A DNA stretch of 63,369 nucleotides from an uncultured Eubacteriales bacterium (GCA_902790905.1 CADATO010000010.1:1-63369); one strand, 5' to 3'; shown: positions 46,566 through 55,517, numbered from the stretch's first letter. Notes: generated by a model from the letters alone, not told the origin. Numbers and translations: made by a program.

Positions 46566-46727
46566 ATGAACAGAGCTACCGTCATCGCAGTCATCGCGCT
46601 GGTGCTGATCGTATTCTTCGCCGTGCGGTATATCGTCAAAGAGAAGAAGCGCGGCGTGAAGTGTATCGGCTGTCCGTACGCAGGCACCTGTGAGAAATAC
46701 AAGCAGGGTGACCACTGCGAATCATAA
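46566..46727 (+). CDS. FeoB-associated Cys-rich membrane protein
   Basis: A 53-residue protein: a membrane helix at residues 5-24 (TVIAVIALVLIVFFAVRYIV), a basic stretch and CIGCPYAGTC plus a final Cys (Cys33, 36, 42, 51). This is the build of the small FeoB-associated Cys-rich proteins that follow feoB in many Firmicutes. AAAGGAGG precedes the ATG. The four Cys could bind iron in transit, but the role is not established. Confidence 0.85.
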   Translation: MNRATVIAVIALVLIVFFAVRYIVKEKKRGVKCIGCPYAGTCEKYKQGDHCES

Positions 46728-46775
46728 TGAAGTGGTATCACAACAGATCCCGTTCCGGGACAACTGCGTCACACG

Positions 46776-46810
46776 AAAAAAGCAGCGGGCATATGCCGGC
46801 TGCTTTTTTT
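46776..46810. terminator. Bidirectional terminator
   Basis: AGCAGCGGGCA / TGCCGGCTGCT (one mismatch) flanked by an A run on the left and a T run on the right. It ends the FeoB-associated gene and the convergent HPt gene. Confidence 0.85.
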
Positions 46811-46848
46811 CGGCTTCGTTATACAGAGGGGTGCCTTCTGCCGAGCGG

Positions 46849-47196
46849 CTACGCCTCGTCAGCCAGCTGCTGCAGAGCCGCTTTCGCCTCCCGGATCTGA
46901 TTCATGAGAGCGGTATAATCCATGTCGGTCTCTGCGCGTAAGAGTTCGGTGATCTCCTGGACCGGCTCATACAGCGGCGTGAGAGCCAGGTTGCCGGTCA
47001 CGCCTTTGAGCGCATGGGCAGCAGAGAAGGCCTCTTTGAGATCGCCGGCAGCGATCGCCTGCTCGAGCTTATCGAAGTTCTCCTCCTGCAGGATCATGCC
47101 GGCGAGGCGGATATAAAAGGCTTCCTGCCCCATGCAGCGCTCCAGCCCTGTCTTTGTATCGGCGCCGTAGGCGGCAAGTTTTTCGATCGTGAGCAT
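46849..47196 (-). CDS. HPt-domain phosphotransfer protein
   Basis: A 115-residue helical bundle with the histidine phosphotransfer motif AAHALKGVTGNL; His61 is the expected phospho-acceptor. The pattern LAGMILQEENFDKLEQAIAA before it is typical of stand-alone HPt proteins that shuttle phosphate between response regulators. No histidine kinase or response regulator lies in the window. AAGGAGG precedes the start. Confidence 0.87.
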   Translation of the reverse strand: MLTIEKLAAYGADTKTGLERCMGQEAFYIRLAGMILQEENFDKLEQAIAAGDLKEAFSAAHALKGVTGNLALTPLYEPVQEITELLRAETDMDYTALMNQIREAKAALQQLADEA

Positions 47197-47337
47197 TGCG
47201 CGGCCTCCTTATCGATTACAGCTGTTAACTTATCTGATTTGATTTTATAATGGACAGCAGGTGTTGTCCATGCATTTCTGCAATATGGTATACTTGCGCT
47301 AAGAGGCGTGCGTTGTAAATGCCGGGGAGTGAACAGA

Positions 47338-48039
47338 ATGGCGACCTACTGCATCAGTGATATACACGGAGAATATGAAGCCTACAGAAAGCTGCTGGAG
47401 AAGATCGGTTTCTCTGACAGCGATGAGCTTTACGTGCTCGGTGACGCCATCGACCGCGGTCCGCGCTCGATGGACGTGCTCATGGATATGATGATGCGGC
47501 CGAATGTCATCCCGCTGATCGGCAACCACGAGTATATGGCGCTGCAGTGTCTGCGGTTTCTGGCAACGGAAGTGACGGACGAATCGGTCGATGCGGTGAA
47601 CGACGATATGATCCGCGGTCTTCTGGAGTGGCAGACTGTCGGCGGGCAGGAGACAATCGAGTCGTTCGGCAGACTGTCCGCGGAAGACAAGGCGGATGTG
47701 CTGGAGTATCTGGAGGAGTTTTCGCTCTATGAAGAGGTCCGCTGCGGCGGGGAAGACTATGTGCTCGTGCACGCAGGGCTTGTGAACTTTGCGCCGGCGC
47801 GGCCGCTGGGCGATTACACGCTCCCGGAGATGATCTTCCGGGTGCCGGACTACAGCAAAGTCTATTATCCCGATAAATACCTCGTCACGGGGCACAGACC
47901 CACCCGGGCGATCAAAGGCAACCCGGCGCCGGACCGGATCTACCGGGCCAACCGCCACATTGCGATCGACTGCGGCTGCACGTTCGGCGGGCAACTGGGG
48001 GTGATCCGCCTGGAGGATGGTGAAGAGTTCTACGTTTGA
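47338..48039 (+). CDS. PPP-family metallophosphoesterase (Ser/Thr phosphatase-like)
   Basis: A 233-residue calcineurin-type phosphoesterase: CISDIHGEYEAY, LYVLGDAIDRGPRS, IPLIGNHEYM, VLVHAGL and VTGHRPTRAIKG supply the dinuclear metal ligands. It resembles bacterial PrpA/PrpE-type protein phosphatases or diadenosine tetraphosphatases. ATG 47338 follows GGGGAGTGA; an upstream in-frame start is less likely. The DUF1653 gene follows 33 bases later. Confidence 0.88.
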   Translation: MATYCISDIHGEYEAYRKLLEKIGFSDSDELYVLGDAIDRGPRSMDVLMDMMMRPNVIPLIGNHEYMALQCLRFLATEVTDESVDAVNDDMIRGLLEWQTVGGQETIESFGRLSAEDKADVLEYLEEFSLYEEVRCGGEDYVLVHAGLVNFAPARPLGDYTLPEMIFRVPDYSKVYYPDKYLVTGHRPTRAIKGNPAPDRIYRANRHIAIDCGCTFGGQLGVIRLEDGEEFYV

Positions 48040-48072
48040 TGGTAGAATGAGAGCAGAAAGGCGGTGGACGTC

Positions 48073-48351
48073 ATGGAAGAAAGAACATTCCTTCCCGGAG
48101 AGATCGTACAGCACTTCAAAAGAGAGCTGTTGAGCGAAGAGGAACGGGAGACAAACAAGTATCTGTATAAGATCGTCGGGGTGGCGCTGCACAGCGAGAC
48201 GCGCGAGTCGCTGATGATCTACCAGGCGCTGTACGATGACGGCGGTCTGTATGCGCGGCCGCTGGAGATGTTCCTGAGCAAGGTGGACCGGGAGAAGTAC
48301 CCGGACGTGCGGCAGGAATACCGCTTTGAGGCATGCTCGATTCACGGATGA
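48073..48351 (+). CDS. DUF1653 protein
   Basis: A 92-residue protein with the full DUF1653 pattern: [49 protein letters not shown] and QEYRFE. The biochemical function of the family is unknown. ATG 48073 is favoured over GTG 48064 because AGAAAGGCGG then has normal spacing. Confidence 0.85.
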   Translation: MEERTFLPGEIVQHFKRELLSEEERETNKYLYKIVGVALHSETRESLMIYQALYDDGGLYARPLEMFLSKVDREKYPDVRQEYRFEACSIHG

Positions 48352-48385
48352 AAGAGGACAGAGCAGGAAGCGTATATAAGATGCG

Positions 48386-48414
48386 AAAAAACCGCCGGTT
48401 GATCCGGCGGTTTT
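48386..48414. terminator. Bidirectional terminator between DUF1653 gene and rarA
   Basis: ACCGCCGG / CCGGCGGT with a TTGAT loop and AAAA/TTTT flanks that extend the stem. Confidence 0.85.
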
Positions 48415-48445
48415 CTGGTCTGTCCGGTTTGTCTGATGCAGGGCC

Positions 48446-49807
48446 TTATTTGTCCTTTTTCTCCTGCTCCCGGTGTTCCCGGCGCCACTGTTTGATGGCG
48501 TTCAGCCGGTCGCGGAACCGTGGCTCAAAGCCCTGGTCGCCGGGCCGGTAGTACTCGCGGCCTTCGAGGGAGTCGGGCAGGCACTGCAGTGTCGTGATCT
48601 TATCCTCGTAGTCGTGGGCGTACTGATAGTCTTTGCCATAGTCGAGGTCTTTCATCAGTTTGGTCGGCGCGTTGCGGATCTGCAGCGGGACCGGCTCGTC
48701 GATCTGCTCGAGGGCATCTTTGCGTGCGGTGAGATAGGCGACCTCCATCGCGTTGGATTTGGGAGCGAGTGCATTGTATATCACCGCTTCGGTGAGATGG
48801 ACAGAGCATTCCGGCATGCCGATGAAGTGGCAGGCCTGATAGGCTGCGATCGACAGCTCCAGAGCACGCGGATCTGCCAGACCGACATCTTCGCTGGCAA
48901 AGCGCGTGACGCGTCTTGCAATGTAGAGCGGATCTTCGCCGGCCTCCAGCATACGGGCGAGCCAGTAGACGGCCGCGTCCGGGTCGGAGTTGCGCATGGA
49001 CTTGTGCAGGGCGGAGATCAGGTTGTAGTGCTCTTCGCCGTCCTTGTCGTAGAGGAGCGATTTCTTGGACGTCACCTGCTCCAGGACCTCCATGCTGACA
49101 CGGGTCGTCGGTCCCGGCTTCGGGGCATCCGGATCGTCTGTGATATCGCCGTTCAGGATGACCATCTCCAGCGTGGAGAGCGCATTGCGCGCATCGCCGT
49201 TCGAAAAGCGGGCGATCATCATGAGCATCTCGTCGCTGATGTCGATGTTCTGGTCGCCGAAGCCGCGCGGATCGTCGATGGCGCGCCGCAGCAGCTGCAC
49301 GACTTCTTCCGGCTCCAGCGCTTTGAGCACGAAAACCTTGCACCGCGACAGCAGAGCCCCGTTCACCTCAAAGGACGGGTTTTCGGTCGTGGCGCCGATC
49401 AGGATGATGCTGCCTTTCTCTACGAAGGGGAGAAAGGCGTCCTGCTGGGCTTTGTTGAAGCGGTGGATCTCGTCGACGAAGACGATGGTCTTCTCGCCGA
49501 AGAGACGGTTGTTGTCCGCCTCCTTCATGACTTCGCGGATCTCTTTGATGCCGCTGGTCACGGCGGAGAACTCGATGAACTTGGCCTTTGTCTGGTTGGC
49601 GATGACCGTCGCGATGGTGGTCTTGCCGACCCCGGGCGGCCCCCAGAAGATCATCGAGCTGACGCCGTCGCTCTCTATGATGCGCCGCAGCACTTTGCCC
49701 TCGCCAAGAAGGTGGGACTGGCCCACGATCTCATCGATGGTGCGCGGGCGGAGTCTGGCCGCCAGCGGCTGCGGTACGTTCTGTTCGAAAAAAGTAGTCT
49801 GTTCCAT
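48446..49807 (-). CDS. rarA: Replication-associated recombination protein A
   Basis: A 453-residue AAA+ ATPase (RarA/MgsA) acting at stalled replication forks. Seen are LAARLRPRTIDEIVGQSHLL, Walker A GPPGVGKTT, Walker B VDEIHRFNKAQQD, sensor 1 ATTENPSFE, SNGDARNALSTLE, and the tetramerisation C terminus with AAYQACHFIGMPE. A TATAAT on the minus strand ends six bases before ATG 49807 and no ribosome site is present, so the mRNA may be leaderless. Confidence 0.95.
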   Translation of the reverse strand: MEQTTFFEQNVPQPLAARLRPRTIDEIVGQSHLLGEGKVLRRIIESDGVSSMIFWGPPGVGKTTIATVIANQTKAKFIEFSAVTSGIKEIREVMKEADNNRLFGEKTIVFVDEIHRFNKAQQDAFLPFVEKGSIILIGATTENPSFEVNGALLSRCKVFVLKALEPEEVVQLLRRAIDDPRGFGDQNIDISDEMLMMIARFSNGDARNALSTLEMVILNGDITDDPDAPKPGPTTRVSMEVLEQVTSKKSLLYDKDGEEHYNLISALHKSMRNSDPDAAVYWLARMLEAGEDPLYIARRVTRFASEDVGLADPRALELSIAAYQACHFIGMPECSVHLTEAVIYNALAPKSNAMEVAYLTARKDALEQIDEPVPLQIRNAPTKLMKDLDYGKDYQYAHDYEDKITTLQCLPDSLEGREYYRPGDQGFEPRFRDRLNAIKQWRREHREQEKKDK

Positions 49808-50047
49808 GTGAGTATTATATACCAAAAGCGTGTACGTGATAACCTGTTTGTAACGCCTGCATAAATGCCGCAGGCTGCCTGCCCGGGCACATGATTTGCA
49901 CGGAGCTGCTGCATGTGGTGCGAATATTGCACGGTGCTGCTTTGCGGAAATCTGTGCCTGCGGCTGTGCGGAACGCTATTGAAAAACAGATTTGGATTTG
50001 TTACTTTCTATATAGAAATCGGCAAATACCCGAAAGGAGGATATAGC

Positions 50048-50350
50048 ATGGTCAAAGTAGTAGTTGCTTGCGGCGGCGGCGTTTTCACCACCTCCATCGT
50101 GACAGAAAAAATCGATGAGATCCTGAAGGAAGAGCAGATCGCACACGTGATCACCCCGCACAAACTGGTGGAGATCCCGGAGATCGAAGACGAGGATCTG
50201 ATCGTGGTAACCAGCAAAACGAGCGCTGTTAACAATGCAGGCATCCCGGTCATGCTTGGAAGCGCGCTGTTCACAGGGGTGGACGAAGCGGCCTTCACAG
50301 AAGAGTTCGTTGCAAAGATCAAGGAAATCGAAGCGGCGAAAGAGCAGTAG
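50048..50350 (+). CDS. PTS EIIB component, galactitol type, stand-alone
   Basis: A 100-residue GatB-like EIIB domain: VVVACGGGVFTTSIVTEKID contains the phosphocysteine (Cys9), followed by DLIVVTSKTS and PVMLGSALFTGVDE. It would carry phosphate from EIIA to a sugar in EIIC. Neither EIIA nor EIIC is adjacent; the neighbours are rarA (divergent) and the aldolase operon (convergent). A regulatory or sensor role, or pairing with PTS proteins elsewhere, is possible. AAAGGAGG precedes the ATG. Confidence 0.85.
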   Translation: MVKVVVACGGGVFTTSIVTEKIDEILKEEQIAHVITPHKLVEIPEIEDEDLIVVTSKTSAVNNAGIPVMLGSALFTGVDEAAFTEEFVAKIKEIEAAKEQ

Positions 50351-50391
50351 CCGGAAGACCGGAATACCGGTACATACCATGGAATGAATAA

Positions 50392-50422
50392 CCCCCGCAG
50401 ACGTATGCCTGCGGGGGTCTTT
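50392..50422 (+). terminator. Terminator after the EIIB gene
   Basis: CCCCCGCAG / CTGCGGGGG, a perfect 9-bp stem with an 8-base loop, then TCTTTG. Confidence 0.75.
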
Positions 50423-50456
50423 GTCTGTGTTATCCGGCTGTCAGAGGCTGGGGGTC

Positions 50457-51866
50457 TCAGTCTTCAGCGTCCTCCTCCAGCTCCTCCTCCAGCAGGGCCT
50501 GCCATCTGCGTTCCACGCCTGCTTCGGCGGCCTGTTCCATCTTCAGGCAGCGGTCGAAGGCGTGCTCCAGATCGTTGCCGACGGCGATCATGCCGTGGTT
50601 GCGCATCAGGCAGCCGGGCGCCGTGCCCATGACCTGCAGGATGTTCTTCGCGAGTGTCTTTGTGCCGGAGAGACCATACGCTGCGATGGGCAGCAGATCC
50701 GTGCCGAAGGCTTCCGCAAGGGCGGGGTCTTCGATCTCCAGCGGCATATGTGCAGCCGCAAAGACGGCGCAGTATTTGGAATGGGTGTGCAGGATCGCCC
50801 CGACATCCTGCCGCATCGCATACAGGCCGCAATGGAATGCGGTCTCCGAGGTCGGCTTGAGATCGCCTTCGTATTCGCCGGTTGCGATCTCCACCTTGAC
50901 TTCATCGAGCGGGCTCAGGCGGTTATAATCCAGACCGGACGGTGTGACGAGCATGTAGTTGTCGTCCAGGCGGACCGACAGATTGCCCCAGGTGCCCTGT
51001 ACAAGCCCTGTCTCCAGCATTTTTTTGCCGTATGCGACGAGCTGGCAGCGCTTGTTCCATTCATCTTCCGACATGCTTTCCGGTTTGCTGACGGCAGGGG
51101 AGGCAGATGCTTCGTCTGCTGCATCGCTCCCGGTGCTTGTCTCGCGGAGCTTGTGCGATTCCTCGGCCTTGGAGTACTTCATCGTATAGACGCGGTGCTC
51201 CAGCGCCGCACGCATCGGCGGAACGGGGATGCCGCCGCCGAGCACGTCCGCCTTGAGGAATAACTCAGCTGCCTTTTCCAGCACGGTCAGGGCGGTGAAC
51301 GCTTCGTAGAATGTGCGCCCGACCACCAGCACGTTCTGGTCTTCGATCATGACGGCAAATCTGCCGCGCAGGGCTTTTTCGATGGCCTTCTTTTCGCGCG
51401 GTGCGATGAGGACGTTCTGGCCGATGATCATGGCCATGTCGTCGAGGACAGCCTCGATGGGACGCTGGATCGCCAGGCACATCCCGATGTACGCGGGCTT
51501 TGCCAGGATCATGGCGCGCATGTTTTTTTCGCCGAGGAGCCAGTCTTTCTCCGGGATGGAGAAGTGGGTGCAGTCGAGAATATCGTCGTATTCGATCTGC
51601 GCGAGATCTGCGCCGCTGGCGTTCTTGAGGCAACGGTCGCCCTGTTTGTAATAGAGGACCGCTTCCTCGACCGGATGGTCCATCTCCGTCAGCTTGCGGC
51701 CGTACAGCGCAAACATATCGACGATTTCTTCCGGACGTAGAAGGTCCTGTGCCGCTTTATTCTTTTTCTTTCTGATCTCTGCCGCTTTGTCCTGCAGGGA
51801 CCCGGCGCTGTCCCGGGCGAATGCACCGAGCCTGTCGAGCGCCTTCTTCGAATCAAAATCACTCAT
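50457..51866 (-). CDS. Tandem class II aldolase/adducin-like protein
   Basis: A 469-residue protein. The C-terminal domain (about 270-460) is a full class II aldolase: QGTWGNLSVRL, TSETAFHCGLY (Glu341), HTHSKY (His360, His362) and RNHGMIAVG, the zinc and catalytic residues of L-fuculose-phosphate aldolase relatives. The N-terminal part (about 45-210) looks like a second, degenerate copy: LDDMAMIIGQNVLIAP, then VLVVGRTFYEAF and VLEKAAELFLKA match, but the His-x-His is replaced in ILAKPAYIG. A low-complexity linker joins them. It is the last gene of the aminotransferase/kinase operon. It should cleave a phosphorylated ketose or sugar acid; the substrate is unknown. Confidence 0.83.
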   Translation of the reverse strand: MSDFDSKKALDRLGAFARDSAGSLQDKAAEIRKKKNKAAQDLLRPEEIVDMFALYGRKLTEMDHPVEEAVLYYKQGDRCLKNASGADLAQIEYDDILDCTHFSIPEKDWLLGEKNMRAMILAKPAYIGMCLAIQRPIEAVLDDMAMIIGQNVLIAPREKKAIEKALRGRFAVMIEDQNVLVVGRTFYEAFTALTVLEKAAELFLKADVLGGGIPVPPMRAALEHRVYTMKYSKAEESHKLRETSTGSDAADEASASPAVSKPESMSEDEWNKRCQLVAYGKKMLETGLVQGTWGNLSVRLDDNYMLVTPSGLDYNRLSPLDEVKVEIATGEYEGDLKPTSETAFHCGLYAMRQDVGAILHTHSKYCAVFAAAHMPLEIEDPALAEAFGTDLLPIAAYGLSGTKTLAKNILQVMGTAPGCLMRNHGMIAVGNDLEHAFDRCLKMEQAAEAGVERRWQALLEEELEEDAED

Positions 51867-51880
51867 GGAGCGTCTCCTTG

Positions 51881-53416
51881 TTATTCTTCGCTCTCGGAGA
51901 AGCGTGCGCCGTTGGCCAGCTTGTACGCTTTCTCCAGCGAATAGTAGATGCGTTTGTAGTCTTCAAACAGTTTGTCGTAGACCTTCTTGCTGGCGGGGTT
52001 GGGGGTGTAGGTGGCTTCCGTCTTGACGAATCGCTTCGCTTCGCTGAAGTCTTTCAGGTACCCGAGCCCGACCATCGCGATGATCGCGGCACCGACTGCG
52101 CCGGCGTTGCGCGGATCGTGGGTCACGGAGAATTCCAGTCCTGTGACATCCGCGATGATCTGCATCCAGCCTTTATCCAGCGCGCCGCCGCCGATAATGC
52201 GGAAGTGGTTGCCGTCAAAGCCGTAGTCCTGCTTCATGTTCTCGAAGATCCAGCGCAGGTTGTAGGCGATGCCTTCGTAGACCGCGCGCATCATGTGCTC
52301 TCTCGTGTGCACGGAGGTCAGGTTGAACATGGTCGCACGCGTCGTGGTCGTGCTCACGGGGCACCGTTCGCCTTCGATCCAGGGGGTGAAGACGAGGTGG
52401 TCGCTGCCCGGCGGCACATCGTCGATGATGCTGTCCATGTAGTCGTAGATGCCGTCGCCGTAGATCTCGGATTCGTGTTTGAAGAACGAGTCCTTGATCC
52501 ACTGGATGTTGGCGCCGGCGGCTTCCATTTCGCCGACGATCAGGTTCATGGCGTGGTCGGCGCTCTGCAGGGCTGCCGCGCCGCGTTTGAACTTGTCCTG
52601 CACGGCGCTGCTGGCGCAGACCCATCCGGAGGTGCCGAGGTATACGTGGATATCGCCTTCGCCGGTCATGCCGGAGCCGACCGCCGCAGCGGGGACATCG
52701 AAGCAGCCGCCGAAGATCGGCGTGCCTTCCGCCAGACCGCAGGCTTCGGCCGCTTCCGGCAGGAGTCCGCCGACGTTGTCCGTGGCCTTCACGAGTCTGG
52801 CGAGGCGGTCCATGTCGATGCCCATGCGCGGGTAGACGGAGAACCAGTCCTTCTTCTTGAGGTCGAGCCCGTAGGTGGATGCGCCGGACAGTTCGGCGAC
52901 TTTTTCGCCGGTGCAGCGCATGGTCAGATAACCGTTGACGTCCAGGACCTTGTCGGTCTTTTCATAGATGTCCGGCCGTTCCTCCTTGAGCCATAGGATC
53001 TTGGCGAGGCTGTCTTTGCCCATGATGGGTGTGCCGGAGACCAGCGTGAAGACCTTCTTGCCGCCAAAGCGGTTCATCGCGTGCTCGGCCTGCTTCTGCG
53101 CGCGGCTGTCGATCCAGGTGATGTTGTTGTAGAGCGCTTTGCCGTCCTTGTCGACCGGAATGACGCCCTGCGCCTGCGTCGAGAAGATCATCGCCTTGAC
53201 GTCGTCTTTGTCGATGCCGGTTTTTTCAAGCACTTTTTTGCAGGTCGTACAAACGGCGGTCCAGTAGTCTTCCGGGTTCTGTTCGACCCAGGCGGGCTTG
53301 GGATAATAGGTGGGGTAGGCGCAGGTTTCCGATGCGACTACATTGCCCTCAAAATCGACGAGAGCGGCTTTATCCGAACTTGTGCCCAGGTCATGCGCCA
53401 TAATGTACTTTGCCAT
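51881..53416 (-). CDS. FGGY-family carbohydrate kinase (xylulokinase-like)
   Basis: A 511-residue sugar kinase: MAHDLGTSSDKAALVDFEG (phosphate-1), WVEQNPEDYW, STQAQGVIPVDKDG, WIDSRA with the catalytic Asp region, GCFDVPAAAVGSGM, YLGTSGWVCA, FTPWIEGERCPV, and the C-terminal IIGGGALDKGWMQIIADVTG (adenosine site). It is nearest to xylulokinases, but FGGY kinases act on many pentuloses, polyols and related compounds. The ATG at 53416 has AAAGGAG upstream. It lies between the aminotransferase and the aldolase genes, which suggests that its product is what the aldolase cleaves. Confidence 0.9.
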   Translation of the reverse strand: MAKYIMAHDLGTSSDKAALVDFEGNVVASETCAYPTYYPKPAWVEQNPEDYWTAVCTTCKKVLEKTGIDKDDVKAMIFSTQAQGVIPVDKDGKALYNNITWIDSRAQKQAEHAMNRFGGKKVFTLVSGTPIMGKDSLAKILWLKEERPDIYEKTDKVLDVNGYLTMRCTGEKVAELSGASTYGLDLKKKDWFSVYPRMGIDMDRLARLVKATDNVGGLLPEAAEACGLAEGTPIFGGCFDVPAAAVGSGMTGEGDIHVYLGTSGWVCASSAVQDKFKRGAAALQSADHAMNLIVGEMEAAGANIQWIKDSFFKHESEIYGDGIYDYMDSIIDDVPPGSDHLVFTPWIEGERCPVSTTTTRATMFNLTSVHTREHMMRAVYEGIAYNLRWIFENMKQDYGFDGNHFRIIGGGALDKGWMQIIADVTGLEFSVTHDPRNAGAVGAAIIAMVGLGYLKDFSEAKRFVKTEATYTPNPASKKVYDKLFEDYKRIYYSLEKAYKLANGARFSESEE

Positions 53417-53429
53417 AGGAATGCTCCTT

Positions 53430-54935
53430 TCAGTCCGCACACTTGTTTGTCTTTACAACATGTCTGAAGACATTTTCAAATCTGTTCAGCGCTTCATCGA
53501 TGACTTCGTCGGTGTCCGCCATGGATGTGTAGAGACGGCTGCCTGCCAGTGTGACGACACCGTTTGCCATGTAGGCGGCGCCCATGCGTTCCATGGAGGC
53601 CTTGCGTTCATACATCATATCCTTGTTCTCGAGCAGGCCCTTGACGGACTTGAGCGGGTTGAAGGACGAGAAGTCAAAGCTCATCGCACCGGTGCACTCG
53701 AGGTGAACGATGCTGCCCTGGTTGTAGGCGACGAAGGGGAGCCCGTACTTGTCGAGGAGCATCTTGAGGCCGTCGGTCAGACGGTCGCCGGCGCGTCCTG
53801 CGAGCTCGCAGGCATTGGTGCGTTCGATCTCCTTGATCGCTGTATAGCCGGCCAGTGCGGACATCGGGTTCGCGGAAAGTGTGCCGCCGACGTAGGCTTT
53901 CTTGCTGCTGCCGCCGACACCCGCTGCCATCAGGCTGACGTATTCTTTCTTGCCGCCGACGCCGCCCGCTGCCGGATAGCCGCCTGCGACGATCTTGCCG
54001 AAGATGGTGAGGTCCGGTGTGACGCCGAAGTAGCCCTGCGCGCCGCCGAGACCGCAGCGGAAGCCCGTGACGACTTCGTCCATGATCATCAATGCGCCGT
54101 ACTTGTCGCACAGATCGCGCACGCCCTGGCAGTAGTCAGCGGAGACCGGACGGGTGCCGCTTTCGGGGCCGAACGGCTCGATGATGACGGCCGCTGTACC
54201 GCCGCACAGTCTGAGCAGTTTGAGCATTTTCTCCATCATATCCAGATCGTTCGGGCGGACTTCATGCGTGTAGGACTGCACCTTGCGCGGGATGCCGTGA
54301 GACTCCAGGAAGCTGCGGCTGCCTGGGATCTTGGTGCCGTAGACGAGCTGGTCGCTCCAGCCGTGGTAGCCGCCGCCCAGCTTGATGATGTGCTTGTGAC
54401 CGGTGGCAAGGCGCGCGATGCGCAGCGCAGCCATGTCGGACTCTGTGCCGCTGCCGAGCATACGGAACATCTCGACGCCCGGCATGCAGGCGTGGATCTC
54501 ATTGGCGATGAGGTACTCCGCTTCGTGGAGCAGTCCGGTGACCGGGCCGCAGGTGTTGATCAGCTCTTCGACCGCCTCTTTGACCGGTCCCCAGTTGCTG
54601 CCGAGGATGGTCGGGCCGCCCGCCTGCAGGAAGTCGATGTACTCGTTACCGTCCTTGTCGAACAGGTAAGCGCCTTCCGCCTTTGTGAAGCAGACGGGGA
54701 AAGGCTTGTTGAATGCGAGGTTGTGCTGGACGCCGCCCGGGATGACATCCTTGGCCTTTTCGAAGACTTCCTTCGATGCCCGGCACTTTTCATCGTAGTA
54801 TTTCAGAATCTCGTTTTCGTAGTAGTCGTCATTGACCTCCCAGATGGGCTGGTCGGTCAGCGCCTTCAGTCTGGCGTTGACATCTGCCGGATCTTCCCAG
54901 CGCGTGATACCGTATTTGTCACCATTGTTGACCAT
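53430..54935 (-). CDS. Class III aminotransferase (glutamate-1-semialdehyde aminomutase-like)
   Basis: A 501-residue PLP enzyme: VIPGGVQHNLAFNKPFPVCF at the start, EYIDFLQAGGPTILG, MFRMLGSGTESDMAALRIAR, GGYHGWSDQLVYG, LMIMDEVVTGFRCGLGGAQG (Asp that binds the PLP nitrogen) and IFGKIVAGGYPAAG with the Schiff-base Lys, and VGGTLSANPMSALAGY. It resembles HemL and related aminotransferases, but with no heme genes nearby and within a sugar-kinase operon it is more likely catabolic. ATG 54935 has AAGGAGG before it. Confidence 0.9.
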   Translation of the reverse strand: MVNNGDKYGITRWEDPADVNARLKALTDQPIWEVNDDYYENEILKYYDEKCRASKEVFEKAKDVIPGGVQHNLAFNKPFPVCFTKAEGAYLFDKDGNEYIDFLQAGGPTILGSNWGPVKEAVEELINTCGPVTGLLHEAEYLIANEIHACMPGVEMFRMLGSGTESDMAALRIARLATGHKHIIKLGGGYHGWSDQLVYGTKIPGSRSFLESHGIPRKVQSYTHEVRPNDLDMMEKMLKLLRLCGGTAAVIIEPFGPESGTRPVSADYCQGVRDLCDKYGALMIMDEVVTGFRCGLGGAQGYFGVTPDLTIFGKIVAGGYPAAGGVGGKKEYVSLMAAGVGGSSKKAYVGGTLSANPMSALAGYTAIKEIERTNACELAGRAGDRLTDGLKMLLDKYGLPFVAYNQGSIVHLECTGAMSFDFSSFNPLKSVKGLLENKDMMYERKASMERMGAAYMANGVVTLAGSRLYTSMADTDEVIDEALNRFENVFRHVVKTNKCAD

Positions 54936-54968
54936 GTTGTTACCTCCTTGATGCATGATGCGTTGCGA

Positions 54969-55517
54969 TCAGTGCGCGATGCTTTCATAAAGCGCAAGGA
55001 ATCGCTCTTTCATTTCATTTCTTTCAAATTCCATCCCGTTGGACAGATAGTGGTTGACCAGCCCGTAGTAAATCCCTGTCAGCAGAATGACCTGCCGCTC
55101 TTTTTCCGCCGGGTCTGCATCAGGCAGATTGTCCGCGATCGCTTTCTCGATCCGGGCGATCGAACCCTCGGTCTTCTGATTGAGAATGCTGTTGAAAATC
55201 AGCCTGATCGTGAGCAGGGGATAGTTCGCGGTGTCGTCGATCAGCCGCAGAAAGAGTTCTCTGATCAGGGCATCGCCGGTCAGGCCGCTCTCTTCGCAGT
55301 ACCGCAGCAGATCATCCATTTCCTCGTTCACGAGCGCGATCAGAAGATCGTTGATCGTTGCGAAGTAGTTGAAGATCGTCGTGCGGGACATGCCGGCGCG
55401 GTCGGCGATATCGTTGAACGTGACGTTCTTAATGCCCTTTTCTTCGAACAGCCCTTTTGCAGCGTGCATGATGGTCTGTCTGCTGCGGGCGCGTTTTCCG
55501 GTGTATTCTGTTGCCAT
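54969..55517 (-). CDS. TetR-family transcriptional regulator
   Basis: A 182-residue regulator with an N-terminal TetR helix-turn-helix (RSRQTIMHAAKGLFEEKG, VTFNDIADRAGMSRTTIFNY) and a helical ligand-binding part without obvious family. ATG 55517 has AGGAGGG upstream; the 5' extension lacks a ribosome site. It is the first gene of the aminotransferase/kinase/aldolase operon and probably controls it in response to the substrate. Confidence 0.9.
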   Translation of the reverse strand: MATEYTGKRARSRQTIMHAAKGLFEEKGIKNVTFNDIADRAGMSRTTIFNYFATINDLLIALVNEEMDDLLRYCEESGLTGDALIRELFLRLIDDTANYPLLTIRLIFNSILNQKTEGSIARIEKAIADNLPDADPAEKERQVILLTGIYYGLVNHYLSNGMEFERNEMKERFLALYESIAH

